Below, piece by piece: positions 38,622-47,098 of a stretch of DNA of 64,000 nt. Location: the NCBI GenBank assembly GCA_017512095.1, contig JAFWHC010000002.1, forward strand, positions 1-64,000, in the 5' to 3' direction. The DNA comes from Candidatus Saccharimonadota bacterium (GTDB lineage: Bacteria; Patescibacteriota; Saccharimonadia; Saccharimonadales; Saccharimonadaceae). The stretch's first letter is position 1. The number at the start of each line of letters is the position of its first letter. The translations under genes and the position numbers were made by a program. The notes under the pieces are model-generated. The model saw only the letters and a program-made list of their open reading frames with translations. It had not been told where the DNA came from and searched no databases.

Positions 38622-39824
38622 ATGATAGAAAGAACTGAATATCTTGATAAACTCAAGAGCCTTCGAGAGAAGAAGGTTATTAAGATTGCCACTGGCATCC
38701 GTCGTTGTGGTAAGTCAACTTTGTATAGCCAATTTGTGGATTATCTTAAGCAAGATGGTGTAGATGAAGCGCAGATTACTCATTTTCGATTGACGGATGG
38801 CGAACATGATTTTATTACCACTCATTCGGATTTATTTGCTTTCGTAAAAAAGCGTCTTGTCCCTGGTAAAATGAATTATATTTTTCTTGATGAAGTCCAG
38901 GAGGTAAAAGAATTCCAAAAAGCCGTTAATAGTCTTTTTGAGCTACCTAACACCGACGTTTACATTACTGGTTCTAACTCCAAACTTTTGTCCAGTGAGT
39001 TCGCCACCTACCTGACCGGTCGTTACGTGGAGATTAAAATGCTTCCTTTGTCATTTAAGGAATATCTTTCTGTCAAAGGTAATACCGATATCCTACGTAA
39101 ATATAATGATTATATCACTACCACATCTTTTCCGGCGGGCATGGATTTTGATACCCCTTCTGATATTCGCTTTTATCTCGAAGGTATTTATAGCTCGATT
39201 GTCCTTAAAGATGTAGTTGCTAGACATCACATTTCTGACGTTGCTAGCTTGAACCGGGTCGTTAAGTTTCTTTATGATAACATTGGCAACCCGAACTCTT
39301 CAAAGTCCATCGCTAATGCTCTCAATGAATCTAATAAGTCTATCTCTGCCCCAACGGTAGATAGCTATATTGAAGCTCTCAAATCTGCCTACGTTGTCTA
39401 TGAAGCTCAACGTTATGATATCAAAGGAAAAGAATACCTCAAGGCTCCTACAAAATATTATATTCCTGATATCGGACTTCGCTTCTATCTCCTTGGCAGT
39501 AAGCCGTCGGACACTGGCAGAATTCTAGAAAATGTAGTTTTTCTTGAACTTTATCGCCGTGGCTATGAAATTGCTATCGGAAAGGTCAATAATCACGAAG
39601 TTGATTTTATTGCCACCGACGAGAACCGCGAACCGATATACATTCAGGTCGCTGAAGATGCTAGGGATCCGGAGACTCTAAAGCGTGAACTTGCTTCGCT
39701 CCAGGAGATTAATGATAATTATCCAAAGGTTCTCTTAAGTCTTGATGAGACGCCATATGCCTCCTATGGTGGCATTAAAAAGCTCAATGTGCTCGATTGG
39801 CTTGTCGGCAATGTGTCTTTCTAG
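38622..39824 (+). CDS. AAA (AAA_14) ATPase with DUF4143 domain, second copy
   Basis: A 400-residue paralogue of the divergent neighbour: Walker A GIRRCGKST, Walker B YIFLDEVQ, TGSNSKLLSSEFATYLTGR, and nuclease-like VFLELYRRGYE and HEVDFIATDE. TATAAT at 38598-38603 and AGAAAGGGA precede the ATG at 38622. The codon use differs clearly from neighbours: many CGT, CTT, ATC and ACC codons instead of the G-ending and purine-rich codons of the flanking genes, which suggests recent arrival. It separates the DGR block from the cell-wall genes. Confidence 0.88.
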   Translation: MIERTEYLDKLKSLREKKVIKIATGIRRCGKSTLYSQFVDYLKQDGVDEAQITHFRLTDGEHDFITTHSDLFAFVKKRLVPGKMNYIFLDEVQEVKEFQKAVNSLFELPNTDVYITGSNSKLLSSEFATYLTGRYVEIKMLPLSFKEYLSVKGNTDILRKYNDYITTTSFPAGMDFDTPSDIRFYLEGIYSSIVLKDVVARHHISDVASLNRVVKFLYDNIGNPNSSKSIANALNESNKSISAPTVDSYIEALKSAYVVYEAQRYDIKGKEYLKAPTKYYIPDIGLRFYLLGSKPSDTGRILENVVFLELYRRGYEIAIGKVNNHEVDFIATDENREPIYIQVAEDARDPETLKRELASLQEINDNYPKVLLSLDETPYASYGGIKKLNVLDWLVGNVSF

Positions 39825-39852
39825 ACATTTTGTGTGATATAATAAGCGTAAG

Positions 39853-41607
39853 ATGAATGACGAGACGCAGAAGAAGCGGTTAAAAGTTTTGAAGTATGCG
39901 CTTTTTGTGGTTGCTGGGGTGATTTTGGTGCGGTTGTTTATGATTCAGATTATTCAGAAAGAAGAATGGGTGGCAAAGGCGGAAGCGCAGCATACGTTTG
40001 AGAACACGATTAAGGCGAAGCGGGGGGAGATTTATATGATGGACGGGAGTGAGCCGGTCGCGGTTGTGATGAACGAGAAGGCGTGGACGGTGATTTTGGA
40101 CCCGATGGTTGCGGAAGAGAAAGAGCTGGCTGATGCGGTTTTTACGGAAGAGATGAAGCCGTATTTGACGGTTGATTCGGCGACGGAAGTTTTGAAAGAC
40201 CGGACGCGGAGATATTTTGTGGTGGCGAAAAATGTGCCGAGAAAACTTGCGCTCGAGCTGCGCGAGAAAGAAGTGACGGGAATGATAATGCAGGAGGGGA
40301 CAAAGCGAGTGTATCCCGAAGGGACGCTTGCGGCGAGACTGCTTGGGTTTGTAAATATGGACGGGGACGGACAGTATGGTGTGGAAGGGTCGCTCGATGA
40401 GGAGCTTAAGGGCAAGGACGGAAGACTGAAAACGATTGCGGATGTGAATAATGTGGCGCTTTCGATTGGGAAGGATAATATCCGGGTGCCGGCGGAAGAT
40501 GGGAAAAATGTGGTGCTGACGGTCGACCGGAATGTGCAGGCGAAGGTGGAGGAAATTTTGCAACGGAGGATGACGGAATTTGGAAAAGACCAGGCGAGCG
40601 CGTTAGTGATGGACCCGAGGACGGGGGAGATTTTAGCGATGGCGAATTTGCCGGGATATGACCCGGGGAACTATGGGGAAGTTGAGGATGCGAGCGTATA
40701 CGTAAATAGGGTAACGGATGACCCGTATGAGCCAGCAAGCGTGTGTAAGTCGTTTACGTTTGCGACGGGGATTGAACTCGGAGTTTTGGATGCGAATACG
40801 ATGTTTTATAACAACGGATACGAAGTGATTGATGGTTGGCAAATAAAGAACTCGACGTATGGGCAGGCGAATTTGCTTGGGCCGACGTCGATACAAAATG
40901 CGTTAAATTGGAGCTTGAACACGGGGAGCATTCATGCGCTTAAGTTGATTGGCGGAGATGCGACGCAAATAAATGAGCAGGGAAGAAAGACGTTATATGA
41001 TTTTTATGTGAATCATTTTGGGCTCGGGAAGGAGACGGGGATTGAACTTTATGAGGCGACGGGGCTGATAAACGATCCGGTGGAGGGGGACGGGCGCGAT
41101 TCGCTCTATGCGAACATGACGTTTGGGCAAAATATGTTGGTGACCATGCTCCAAGTTGCGAGCGGATATTCGGCGCTCGTGAATGGCGGGGAATATCATC
41201 ATCCGACGATTGTGAAGGGGTATATGGAGGGCGGGGTTTTGGTTGAGAAAGAGCGAGCCGGGGCGGCGTGGCGCGCGGTATCGGAAGACACGAGTCGGCA
41301 GATGCGTGAGATGCTTTGGGGAACGAGGAGTTTGATGCGGGCGACGGGAGTGGACCGAGATGGGTATTTTGTGGGAGGGAAGACGGGGACGGCGCAGGTG
41401 ATTCGAGATGGGGCGTATTCGATGGATGAATGGGTGGCGACGTATGTTGGGTTTGGCGGGGCGACGGGAGAAATGCCGGAGTATCTCGCGATGGTCCGGA
41501 TTTGGAAGGACGGGGAAACAACGGGTGCGGAGCAATATGCGCAGCCGGTGTTTAACGATATTTCTGATTTTATGATTGATTATTTGAAAATTAAGCCCGG
41601 GGCGTAG
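39853..41607 (+). CDS. ftsI: Class B penicillin-binding protein (FtsI/PBP2-like transpeptidase)
   Basis: A 584-residue peptidoglycan transpeptidase. A short cytoplasmic tail and one membrane helix (ALFVVAGVILVRLFMIQII, residues 16-34) precede a dimerisation domain and the catalytic domain with SVCK (nucleophile Ser, in YEPASVCKSF), SLN (NWSLNTG) and KTG (VGGKTGTAQ). With FtsW it makes septal wall. TATAAT ends eight bases before the ATG and there is no Shine-Dalgarno. It resumes the cell-wall cluster after the DGR block and its stop codon overlaps the -10 region of mraY. Confidence 0.9.
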   Translation: MNDETQKKRLKVLKYALFVVAGVILVRLFMIQIIQKEEWVAKAEAQHTFENTIKAKRGEIYMMDGSEPVAVVMNEKAWTVILDPMVAEEKELADAVFTEEMKPYLTVDSATEVLKDRTRRYFVVAKNVPRKLALELREKEVTGMIMQEGTKRVYPEGTLAARLLGFVNMDGDGQYGVEGSLDEELKGKDGRLKTIADVNNVALSIGKDNIRVPAEDGKNVVLTVDRNVQAKVEEILQRRMTEFGKDQASALVMDPRTGEILAMANLPGYDPGNYGEVEDASVYVNRVTDDPYEPASVCKSFTFATGIELGVLDANTMFYNNGYEVIDGWQIKNSTYGQANLLGPTSIQNALNWSLNTGSIHALKLIGGDATQINEQGRKTLYDFYVNHFGLGKETGIELYEATGLINDPVEGDGRDSLYANMTFGQNMLVTMLQVASGYSALVNGGEYHHPTIVKGYMEGGVLVEKERAGAAWRAVSEDTSRQMREMLWGTRSLMRATGVDRDGYFVGGKTGTAQVIRDGAYSMDEWVATYVGFGGATGEMPEYLAMVRIWKDGETTGAEQYAQPVFNDISDFMIDYLKIKPGA

Positions 41608-41621
41608 TATAATATAGTAAT

Positions 41622-42653
41622 ATGTGGAAAACAGAACTTAACAACGAAATGTTTTATGGCTTGATTTTGGCGCTTGGGGCGTTTTTGCTGGCGATGTTTT
41701 TGACGCCGGTTTATACCTATTTTGCGTACAAATATAAGTTTTGGAAAAAGCAGAAAAAGACAACGGCGGACGGGTCGGCTTTGCCGATTATGACGAAGTT
41801 GCATGCGCATAAGTTTAAACGACATTTCCCGACGATGGCGGGGATTATTGGTGTGGTTGTGGTTGCGGTTGTGACGATTGTTTGCAATCTTGACCGTGGG
41901 CAAACTTGGCTTCCGCTCGCGGGGTTTCTTGGTGGAGCAGCGGTTGGATTTATCGACGATTTGATTAACGTGTTTGGGAGCGGGGAAGGAGCAGCGGGGC
42001 TGCGCGCGGGCTCGAAGATGTTGCTTATTTCTATTGTGGGGGCGGCGCTTGGATGGTTCTTTGCGACGAAGTTGGGTTGGACGGAAGTCATGGTGCCGTT
42101 TGTGGGGAGTTTTGATATTGGCGTGGTTGGGATGATTTTCTTGTTTACGTTTGCAGTGGTGGCGACGGGGAATGCGACGAATATTTCTGATGGGCTTGAT
42201 GGGCTTGCGGGCGGACTAATGATGATTGCGTATGGAGCGTACGGTGTGATTGCGCTGTTCCAGGGGCAGTGGATGCTGTTTGCGTTTTGCATGACGGTGG
42301 TTGGCTGGCTGTTGTCTTATATTTGGTTTAACGTGCCGCCGGCGCGGTTTATGATGGGAGATACGGGTTCGTTTGCGCTTGGGGCTGGGCTTGGTGTGGT
42401 GGCGATGATGACGAATGCGTTTTTGCTGTTGCCGGTGATTGGGCTTATGCTTGTTATCGAGGCGGGGTCGTCATTGATTCAGATGGCGTCGAAGAAGTTT
42501 TTCCATCGGAAGATTTTTATTTCTGCGCCGATTCATCATCATTACGAAGCGAAGGGGTGGGGAGAAGCGAAGATTGTGATGAGGTTTTGGGTTATAGCCG
42601 GCATTGCTGCGGTGCTCGGGATGTTTATTGCGAGCGCTTCAGGAATCGCATAA
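41622..42653 (+). CDS. mraY: Phospho-N-acetylmuramoyl-pentapeptide transferase
   Basis: A 343-residue integral membrane enzyme with about ten helices that joins phospho-MurNAc-pentapeptide to undecaprenyl phosphate, giving lipid I. Signatures: GFIDDLINVFG (about residues 108-118), NATNISDGLDGLAGG (about 184-198) with the catalytic Asp, MMGDTGSFALG (about 243-253) and HHHYEAKGW. TATAAT lies eight bases before the ATG, just behind the ftsI stop, so a leaderless mRNA is likely despite the operon position. Confidence 0.95.
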   Translation: MWKTELNNEMFYGLILALGAFLLAMFLTPVYTYFAYKYKFWKKQKKTTADGSALPIMTKLHAHKFKRHFPTMAGIIGVVVVAVVTIVCNLDRGQTWLPLAGFLGGAAVGFIDDLINVFGSGEGAAGLRAGSKMLLISIVGAALGWFFATKLGWTEVMVPFVGSFDIGVVGMIFLFTFAVVATGNATNISDGLDGLAGGLMMIAYGAYGVIALFQGQWMLFAFCMTVVGWLLSYIWFNVPPARFMMGDTGSFALGAGLGVVAMMTNAFLLLPVIGLMLVIEAGSSLIQMASKKFFHRKIFISAPIHHHYEAKGWGEAKIVMRFWVIAGIAAVLGMFIASASGIA

Positions 42654-42687
42654 TTTTGGCGTTCTTCATGGTATAATTATAAGCATA

Positions 42688-43899
42688 ATGAGAAAACATC
42701 GTGGCGATCGAGTGATTGCGATTATGACGTTTGTGTTGCTCATGGCTGGGCTCATAATTATTTATGCGATTGGGCCGATGCGAGCGAATTTTTTGAACGC
42801 GGCGTATGGTGGTAATATTTCTGAGAGTCACTTTTTCACAAGGCAGCTTGTGAATGTTTTGTTGTCTATTGTGGCGTTTGTGGTGGCGTTTAAGGTGCCG
42901 TATGAGAAAATAAGGAAGTATGGAAAGTGGGTTCTTGTGCTTGGGTTGGTTCTGTCGGCGGGGCTTTGGGTGCTGGCGAAAGCGGGGTCGGGGCTGGCAA
43001 AGTGTGAGCTTGGGGCGTGTCGGTGGATTAATATCGGGAGTTTTGGAAGTTTGCAGCCGGCGGAGTTTTTGAAACTGGGGCTTGTGCTTTATTTGTCGCA
43101 GCTTGCGGCGAGCCGGAAGGCGGAAGGGAAGCTTAATAAAAGTGATTTTTGGTTGCCGGCGGGAGTGTTCTCGCTTTTGTCGTTGTTTTTTGTCGTGGTG
43201 GTGCAGAAGGACCTCGGGACGGGCGTGGTTTTGATTGCGATTATACTCGCGACGATTTTTGCGAGCGGGGTGGAGCTGAAACGGTTTGCGCTGGTTTGTG
43301 CGGGGATTTTGGTGGCGGCGGTGTTTGTGACTGTGACGAGCCCGCATCGAGTTGAGCGCGTGAGGACGTTTTTGAACGGGGAAGGGGCGGATACTTACCA
43401 TATCGAGAATGCGATGATGGCGATTGGTACGGGCGGACTGACGGGAGTTGGGGTGGGAAATTCGGTGCAGGCGACGGGGTATTTGCCGGAGAGTATTAAC
43501 GATTCGGTTTTTGCGATTATGGGGGAGACGTTTGGGTTTTTGGGGCTTACGATGGTTGTGGCGCTGTTTGTGGTGATGTTGATGAGGGTTCTGAAGGTGG
43601 CGGAGCTTGGGGCGGATGAAGAAAAACGGCTGGTGGCGGTTGGGGTGTTTGCGTGGATTGCGGTGCAGATGGCGGTGAATATAATGGCGATGACGGGGCT
43701 GATACCTTTGACAGGGATTACGTTGCCGTTACTTTCTTATGGTGGGACGAGTATGATGTTTGTGACGGTTGCACTTGGGCTTGTGACGCAACTTTCGTGC
43801 TATACTAAAAGGGAGAGGGAATTAAAACAAGTGAAATTTTCTAATTCACATTTGAAGAAGGGAAGGCTCCATGAAAGTACTAGTAGTCGGAGGGGGTAG
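42688..43899 (+). CDS. ftsW: Septal peptidoglycan polymerase FtsW
   Basis: A 403-residue SEDS glycosyltransferase with about ten membrane helices. Family motifs: ACRWINIGSFGSLQPAEF (about residues 110-127), VVVVQKDLGTGVVL, and GLIPLTGITLPLLSYGGTSM near the C-terminus. It polymerises lipid II with the class B PBP encoded two genes upstream. I use the ATG at 42688 with TATAAT ten bases upstream; earlier in-frame codons lie inside mraY. It overlaps murG by 29 bases. Confidence 0.93.
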   Translation: MRKHRGDRVIAIMTFVLLMAGLIIIYAIGPMRANFLNAAYGGNISESHFFTRQLVNVLLSIVAFVVAFKVPYEKIRKYGKWVLVLGLVLSAGLWVLAKAGSGLAKCELGACRWINIGSFGSLQPAEFLKLGLVLYLSQLAASRKAEGKLNKSDFWLPAGVFSLLSLFFVVVVQKDLGTGVVLIAIILATIFASGVELKRFALVCAGILVAAVFVTVTSPHRVERVRTFLNGEGADTYHIENAMMAIGTGGLTGVGVGNSVQATGYLPESINDSVFAIMGETFGFLGLTMVVALFVVMLMRVLKVAELGADEEKRLVAVGVFAWIAVQMAVNIMAMTGLIPLTGITLPLLSYGGTSMMFVTVALGLVTQLSCYTKRERELKQVKFSNSHLKKGRLHESTSSRRG

Positions 43900-45133
43900 C
43901 GGGGGGCACGTAACGCCGGCGATTGCGGTGGTTAGAGAGATTTTGGCGAAAAGTCCGCGAGCGAGGATTGAATTTTGGACGGACCGAAAATATTATAAAA
44001 ATGTTTTGAAGTTGACTGTGCTTGGAAAGAAGGGGGGCGACTTGAACATGAAAGTGCGGAAGGTTTGGTCGGGGAAGTTTAGAAGGTATGCGGGCTGGAA
44101 AATTTCTGATTATTTTACGGCGTGGCGAGTGACGATTTTTGATTTGATTTTGAAGAATATTGCGGGGCTGTTTGGGTTTTTGGCTGGAGTTTTGCAGAGC
44201 TTTTTTAGGTTTTTGTTTATGAAAGAGCGGCCAGACGTGGTGTTTCTTAAGGGCGGATTTGTGGGGCTGCCGGTTGGGATTGCGGCGAGGGCGTTTAAAA
44301 TTCCGTATGTGATACACGAGAGTGATGCGACGCCGGGACTTGCGAACCGACTTTTGATGCGGAGAGCGGCGAAGGTGGCGATGGGGGCGAAGTTCGACAC
44401 GGAGACGCCGGGGCGAGAGAAGTGGGTGTGGACGGGAACACCAATTTCTGAGGAGTTTAGGAAGGTGTCGCCGGCGAGGCAAGCGAGTTTAAGAAAAGCG
44501 TTCGGTTTTTGTTCTAAAAAGCCTTTGGTGGTGGTGACGGGCGGAAGCCAGGGGGCGAAGCATATCAATCAGGCTGTGACGCAGATTTTGCCGGAGCTTC
44601 TGAAGCAGGTTGACGTTGGGCTGGTTGCGGGGAGGAAACATTATGAGGAGATGACGGAGCTTAAGAAATATGAAGTTTGGGAAGATGCGGAGCTTAAGAG
44701 CGGGTTTAGGATGTGGGAGTTTAACTCAAACATGGCGGAGCTGCTTGGGGCGGCGGATTTGGTGGTGTCGCGGGCGGGGGCGACGACGATTGCGGAGTTA
44801 GCGAGCCTTTCGAAGGCGGTGATTTTGGTGCCGTTTGGAGAGCTTGCGGGTGGGCATCAGACGAAGAATGCAGAGAGATTGGCGGAGCTTGGGGCGGCGA
44901 AGGTGGTTGATGATGAGAAAATGGTGAAGAAGCCAAAGCTGCTGCTTGAGATGATTTTGGAGCTTGCAGGGAAGCCGGCGGAGCGGGAAAAATTGGCGAC
45001 TGCGCTGCACGAAGAAGCAAAGTTTGACTCGGCTAAGGTGCTTGCGGAAATTGTGCTTGAGGCTGGTCGAAACAGGGGTGGAGGCGTGATTGGAGCGCGG
45101 GAGCAAGTTCCGCAAAAAAGAGGGGTGAAATAA
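43871..45133 (+). CDS. murG: UDP-GlcNAc:lipid I N-acetylglucosaminyltransferase MurG
   Basis: A 420-residue GT28 enzyme that converts lipid I to lipid II at the inner membrane face. The N-terminal GGGSGGHVTPAIAV (residues 7-20), VIHESDATPGLANR (about 154-167), VVTGGSQGAKHINQ (about 221-234) and the donor-site LVVSRAGATTIAELASL (about 297-313) are diagnostic. A hydrophobic insert at about residues 85-120 is longer than usual and may strengthen membrane contact. GAAGG precedes the ATG, within ftsW. Its stop overlaps the next ATG (TAATG). Confidence 0.93.
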   Translation: MKVLVVGGGSGGHVTPAIAVVREILAKSPRARIEFWTDRKYYKNVLKLTVLGKKGGDLNMKVRKVWSGKFRRYAGWKISDYFTAWRVTIFDLILKNIAGLFGFLAGVLQSFFRFLFMKERPDVVFLKGGFVGLPVGIAARAFKIPYVIHESDATPGLANRLLMRRAAKVAMGAKFDTETPGREKWVWTGTPISEEFRKVSPARQASLRKAFGFCSKKPLVVVTGGSQGAKHINQAVTQILPELLKQVDVGLVAGRKHYEEMTELKKYEVWEDAELKSGFRMWEFNSNMAELLGAADLVVSRAGATTIAELASLSKAVILVPFGELAGGHQTKNAERLAELGAAKVVDDEKMVKKPKLLLEMILELAGKPAEREKLATALHEEAKFDSAKVLAEIVLEAGRNRGGGVIGAREQVPQKRGVK

Positions 45134-45672
45134 TGCAGGCGGGCAAGACGATTGCGGCGAAAAGGGAACGAATGACATCCGACTCGGAGAGGGAACGGGT
45201 GCGAAAAACGATTAGGAAGCGGAAAGTGCTGTCGATTGCGGCAGTTTTGATGCTTGGGGCGACGATGATTTATCTTGGAGTGAAAGCGTTTACGGAGTGG
45301 ATTCGATGGATGTCGAAGAGGGAAGAAGTGGTTTTGGTGGAACCGGAACCGAGCGTGGAGATTATCGACGACTCGACGGGGCGACGAGCGGAAAAGGTGA
45401 GCTCGCGCGTGAAAGAGCTGGTTTTTAATCTTGAAGAAGAGTTTGTTTTGAAAGAGATGAAAGTGACGAGAGCGCATATTCCAGAGGATAAGATACGGGA
45501 GATTGACTTGGAAGTTGAGGGGTTTTCTGGGCTTGTGAAAGTTTCGATGGATAGAAATGCGGCGGTGACGGCGGAAGATGCTTCTCGGATGATTGCGTAT
45601 TTGAAGGGGCAGGGAATTGAGGACTGCGAATATATAGACGTGAGGATTGAGCGGAAGGCGTACTGGAAGTAG
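45133..45672 (+). CDS. Bitopic membrane protein at FtsQ position
   Basis: A 179-residue protein: a basic cytoplasmic head of about 30 residues, one membrane helix (VLSIAAVLMLGATMIYLGVK, residues 33-52) and an external domain of about 120 residues. Topology and place after murG match FtsQ/DivIB, but no POTRA or FtsQ motif is recognisable and the external part is shorter, so the call is by position only. It is translationally coupled to murG. Confidence 0.6.
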   Translation: MQAGKTIAAKRERMTSDSERERVRKTIRKRKVLSIAAVLMLGATMIYLGVKAFTEWIRWMSKREEVVLVEPEPSVEIIDDSTGRRAEKVSSRVKELVFNLEEEFVLKEMKVTRAHIPEDKIREIDLEVEGFSGLVKVSMDRNAAVTAEDASRMIAYLKGQGIEDCEYIDVRIERKAYWK

Positions 45673-45769
45673 TTGCGGTTTGGTGGGGTGGATTTTTTGC
45701 GGGAAATGTGTTATAATAGTAATGCTATGGTTCTTTAAAATCAGTTAGTTGAAATTTAGGAGGGGTAAG

Positions 45770-46108
45770 ATGTTTCTGAAGGCGCTTTTGTTGTCGGTTT
45801 TGTTTGTGGCGTTTGGCGGGTTTTTGTTCTGGGCGATTTATCGGATGGCTGTGCATGATCGTAGAGAGCAGATTAAGATGGTTGCGAGATGGGAGCTTCA
45901 GGATGAGATGTCCGAATCGATAACTAGCGCGCCGTCGCTGCTGAACAAGTCGAAGAGATGGGAAATGAGTGAAGATGAAAAGCTTTATGAGCTTACTGAG
46001 TCGGGGCAACGCCTGAAGAAGATTGATGAGGACGGGAAATGGGCGATGATGATTGGCGCTTTGGTTGCGCTGGTTGTTGTGGTCTGTTATTGGAAGTTTT
46101 ATATGTGA
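45770..46108 (+). CDS. Two-helix membrane protein, unknown function
   Basis: A 112-residue protein with helices at both ends (LLLSVLFVAFGGFLFWAIY, residues 6-24, and MMIGALVALVVVVCYWKF, about 92-109) and a charged loop between. The ATG at 45770 follows GGAGGGG; TATAAT at 45713 is its own promoter. A two-codon mini-ORF (ATGGTTCTTTAA) sits in the leader. Last gene of the cluster; ended by a terminator. Not recognised. Confidence 0.65.
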   Translation: MFLKALLLSVLFVAFGGFLFWAIYRMAVHDRREQIKMVARWELQDEMSESITSAPSLLNKSKRWEMSEDEKLYELTESGQRLKKIDEDGKWAMMIGALVALVVVVCYWKFYM

Positions 46109-46158
46109 CGCATGAGGGAATTAGACTGAGTATGAAGGCTGACTGATGAAATTTAAAC

Positions 46159-46188
46159 GACCTTGGTGAAAACCGAGGTCTTTTTTTG
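46159..46188 (+). terminator. Terminator of the cell-wall cluster
   Basis: GACCTTGG-TGAAAA-CCGAGGTC followed by seven T. Confidence 0.9.
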
Positions 46189-46849
46189 GCTTGAGTGGTG
46201 GTGGGTTGGCTGGAGCGAGGTTTTGTGGCGGTGGCGATTAACGGGTTTATTTTTTTATATTTCCCTATTTTGTTCGGTTTCTGTTCAGGCGGTTTATGAA
46301 ATTTTTAGAATCGTGTTTTTAGAGTGTGGGCGGTTGGCGAGATTTTTTCTCGAGAACAGCAGGGAAGTGGGGAAAAGCGGAATTTGGCGAATTTTTAGCG
46401 GATGTTCGGAAAAGCGGCTCGGAACCCGAACAAAGGCCGTTAAAACCCGAACTGGGGCCGAAAATGGGGGCAACAAGGCTGACGGCAACAGTATTTTCGC
46501 GGCTCGTTCCGCGCCTAATCCTCACGGGTGTCGTTGGTCTCCACCGGAGACCAACCCCCACGCCCGCAGCCCGTTCGGATTGGGCTTCACCGGCGTGCGC
46601 AAGCGCACCCGATTTAGATCCGCGAGAAATACCGTCGCCTAGCCTTGTCTTGGTTTTAGAACAGCAAGACAGCTCATAATCTGTTTTTTACGGGGCGGCA
46701 AGTTGCTTGCTTATTAAGAAGACGATTGAGTTATCGTCCTTTAAGCATAAGTGTAATGTCTTAAAAGAGTTATTGTGCGACATTAAAACTGTGCGGGAAA
46801 AAGGATCCGTGAATGGACGGTTTTGCGTGAAGTTGGCTTAAAGTGGTGC
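46189..46849. other. 660-base intergenic region
   Basis: No convincing gene on either strand; open frames here have atypical composition and follow the palindromic element. Apart from that element (46473-46649) I see only a T-rich stretch at 46680-46760. Confidence 0.5.
46473..46649. repeat. Long intergenic palindromic element
   Basis: The outer arms match imperfectly: ACAAGGCT and AGCCTTGT, and GTATTTTCGCGG with CCGCGAGAAATAC. Inside are perfect hairpins GTTGGTCTCC-ACC-GGAGACCAAC (46534-46556) and GTGCGC-AA-GCGCAC. It is GC-rich compared with its surroundings. Similar in size and build to the elements in priA and adk, but not in sequence. Confidence 0.72.
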
Positions 46850-47005
46850 TTATTTTTTGGTTTTCGTTTGTGCTTTTATGAGGGTTTCTAAGAGTTCGGT
46901 CTGTTTTTCAAGTTGGGCTGAAATTTTCTCGAGGAGCTCGTTTGAGCGCCTCAGCTCACCGAGTTTAGTCCCTGGGGCGCCAGAGGGCGTATAGGTTAAA
47001 GGCAT
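46850..47005 (-). CDS. 51-residue coiled-coil protein
   Basis: The peptide begins MPLTYTPSGAPG and continues as one amphipathic helix with regular Leu/Ile spacing (LGELRRSNELLEKISAQL, then LLETLIKAQTKTKK). TAAGGAG lies nine bases before the ATG and TATAAT about 25 bases upstream, both good matches. Four TTCCCT/AGGGAA motifs surround the promoter and the upstream terminator. It lies behind the VirD4-like gene in the same direction. Not a recognised family; probably a small oligomer. Confidence 0.62.
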   Translation of the reverse strand: MPLTYTPSGAPGTKLGELRRSNELLEKISAQLEKQTELLETLIKAQTKTKK

Positions 47006-47067
47006 ATATTTTTCTCCTTAATTCCCTATATTATATAACAGAGAGGGAACAGAGGTAAAGCATGAAC

Positions 47068-47098
47068 AAAATTAGGGAACCATTAATTCCCTAATTTT
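47068..47098 (-). terminator. Terminator after the VirD4-like gene
   Basis: AAAATTAGGGAA and TTCCCTAATTTT form a perfect 12-bp stem across the stop codon; the minus-strand right arm ends in TTTT. Confidence 0.8.

Noticed and set aside
46163-46642. 159-codon open frame after the cell-wall cluster
   Set aside because: No ribosome site, runs through the terminator and the palindromic element, odd composition (Trp-rich start, Arg/Pro end).
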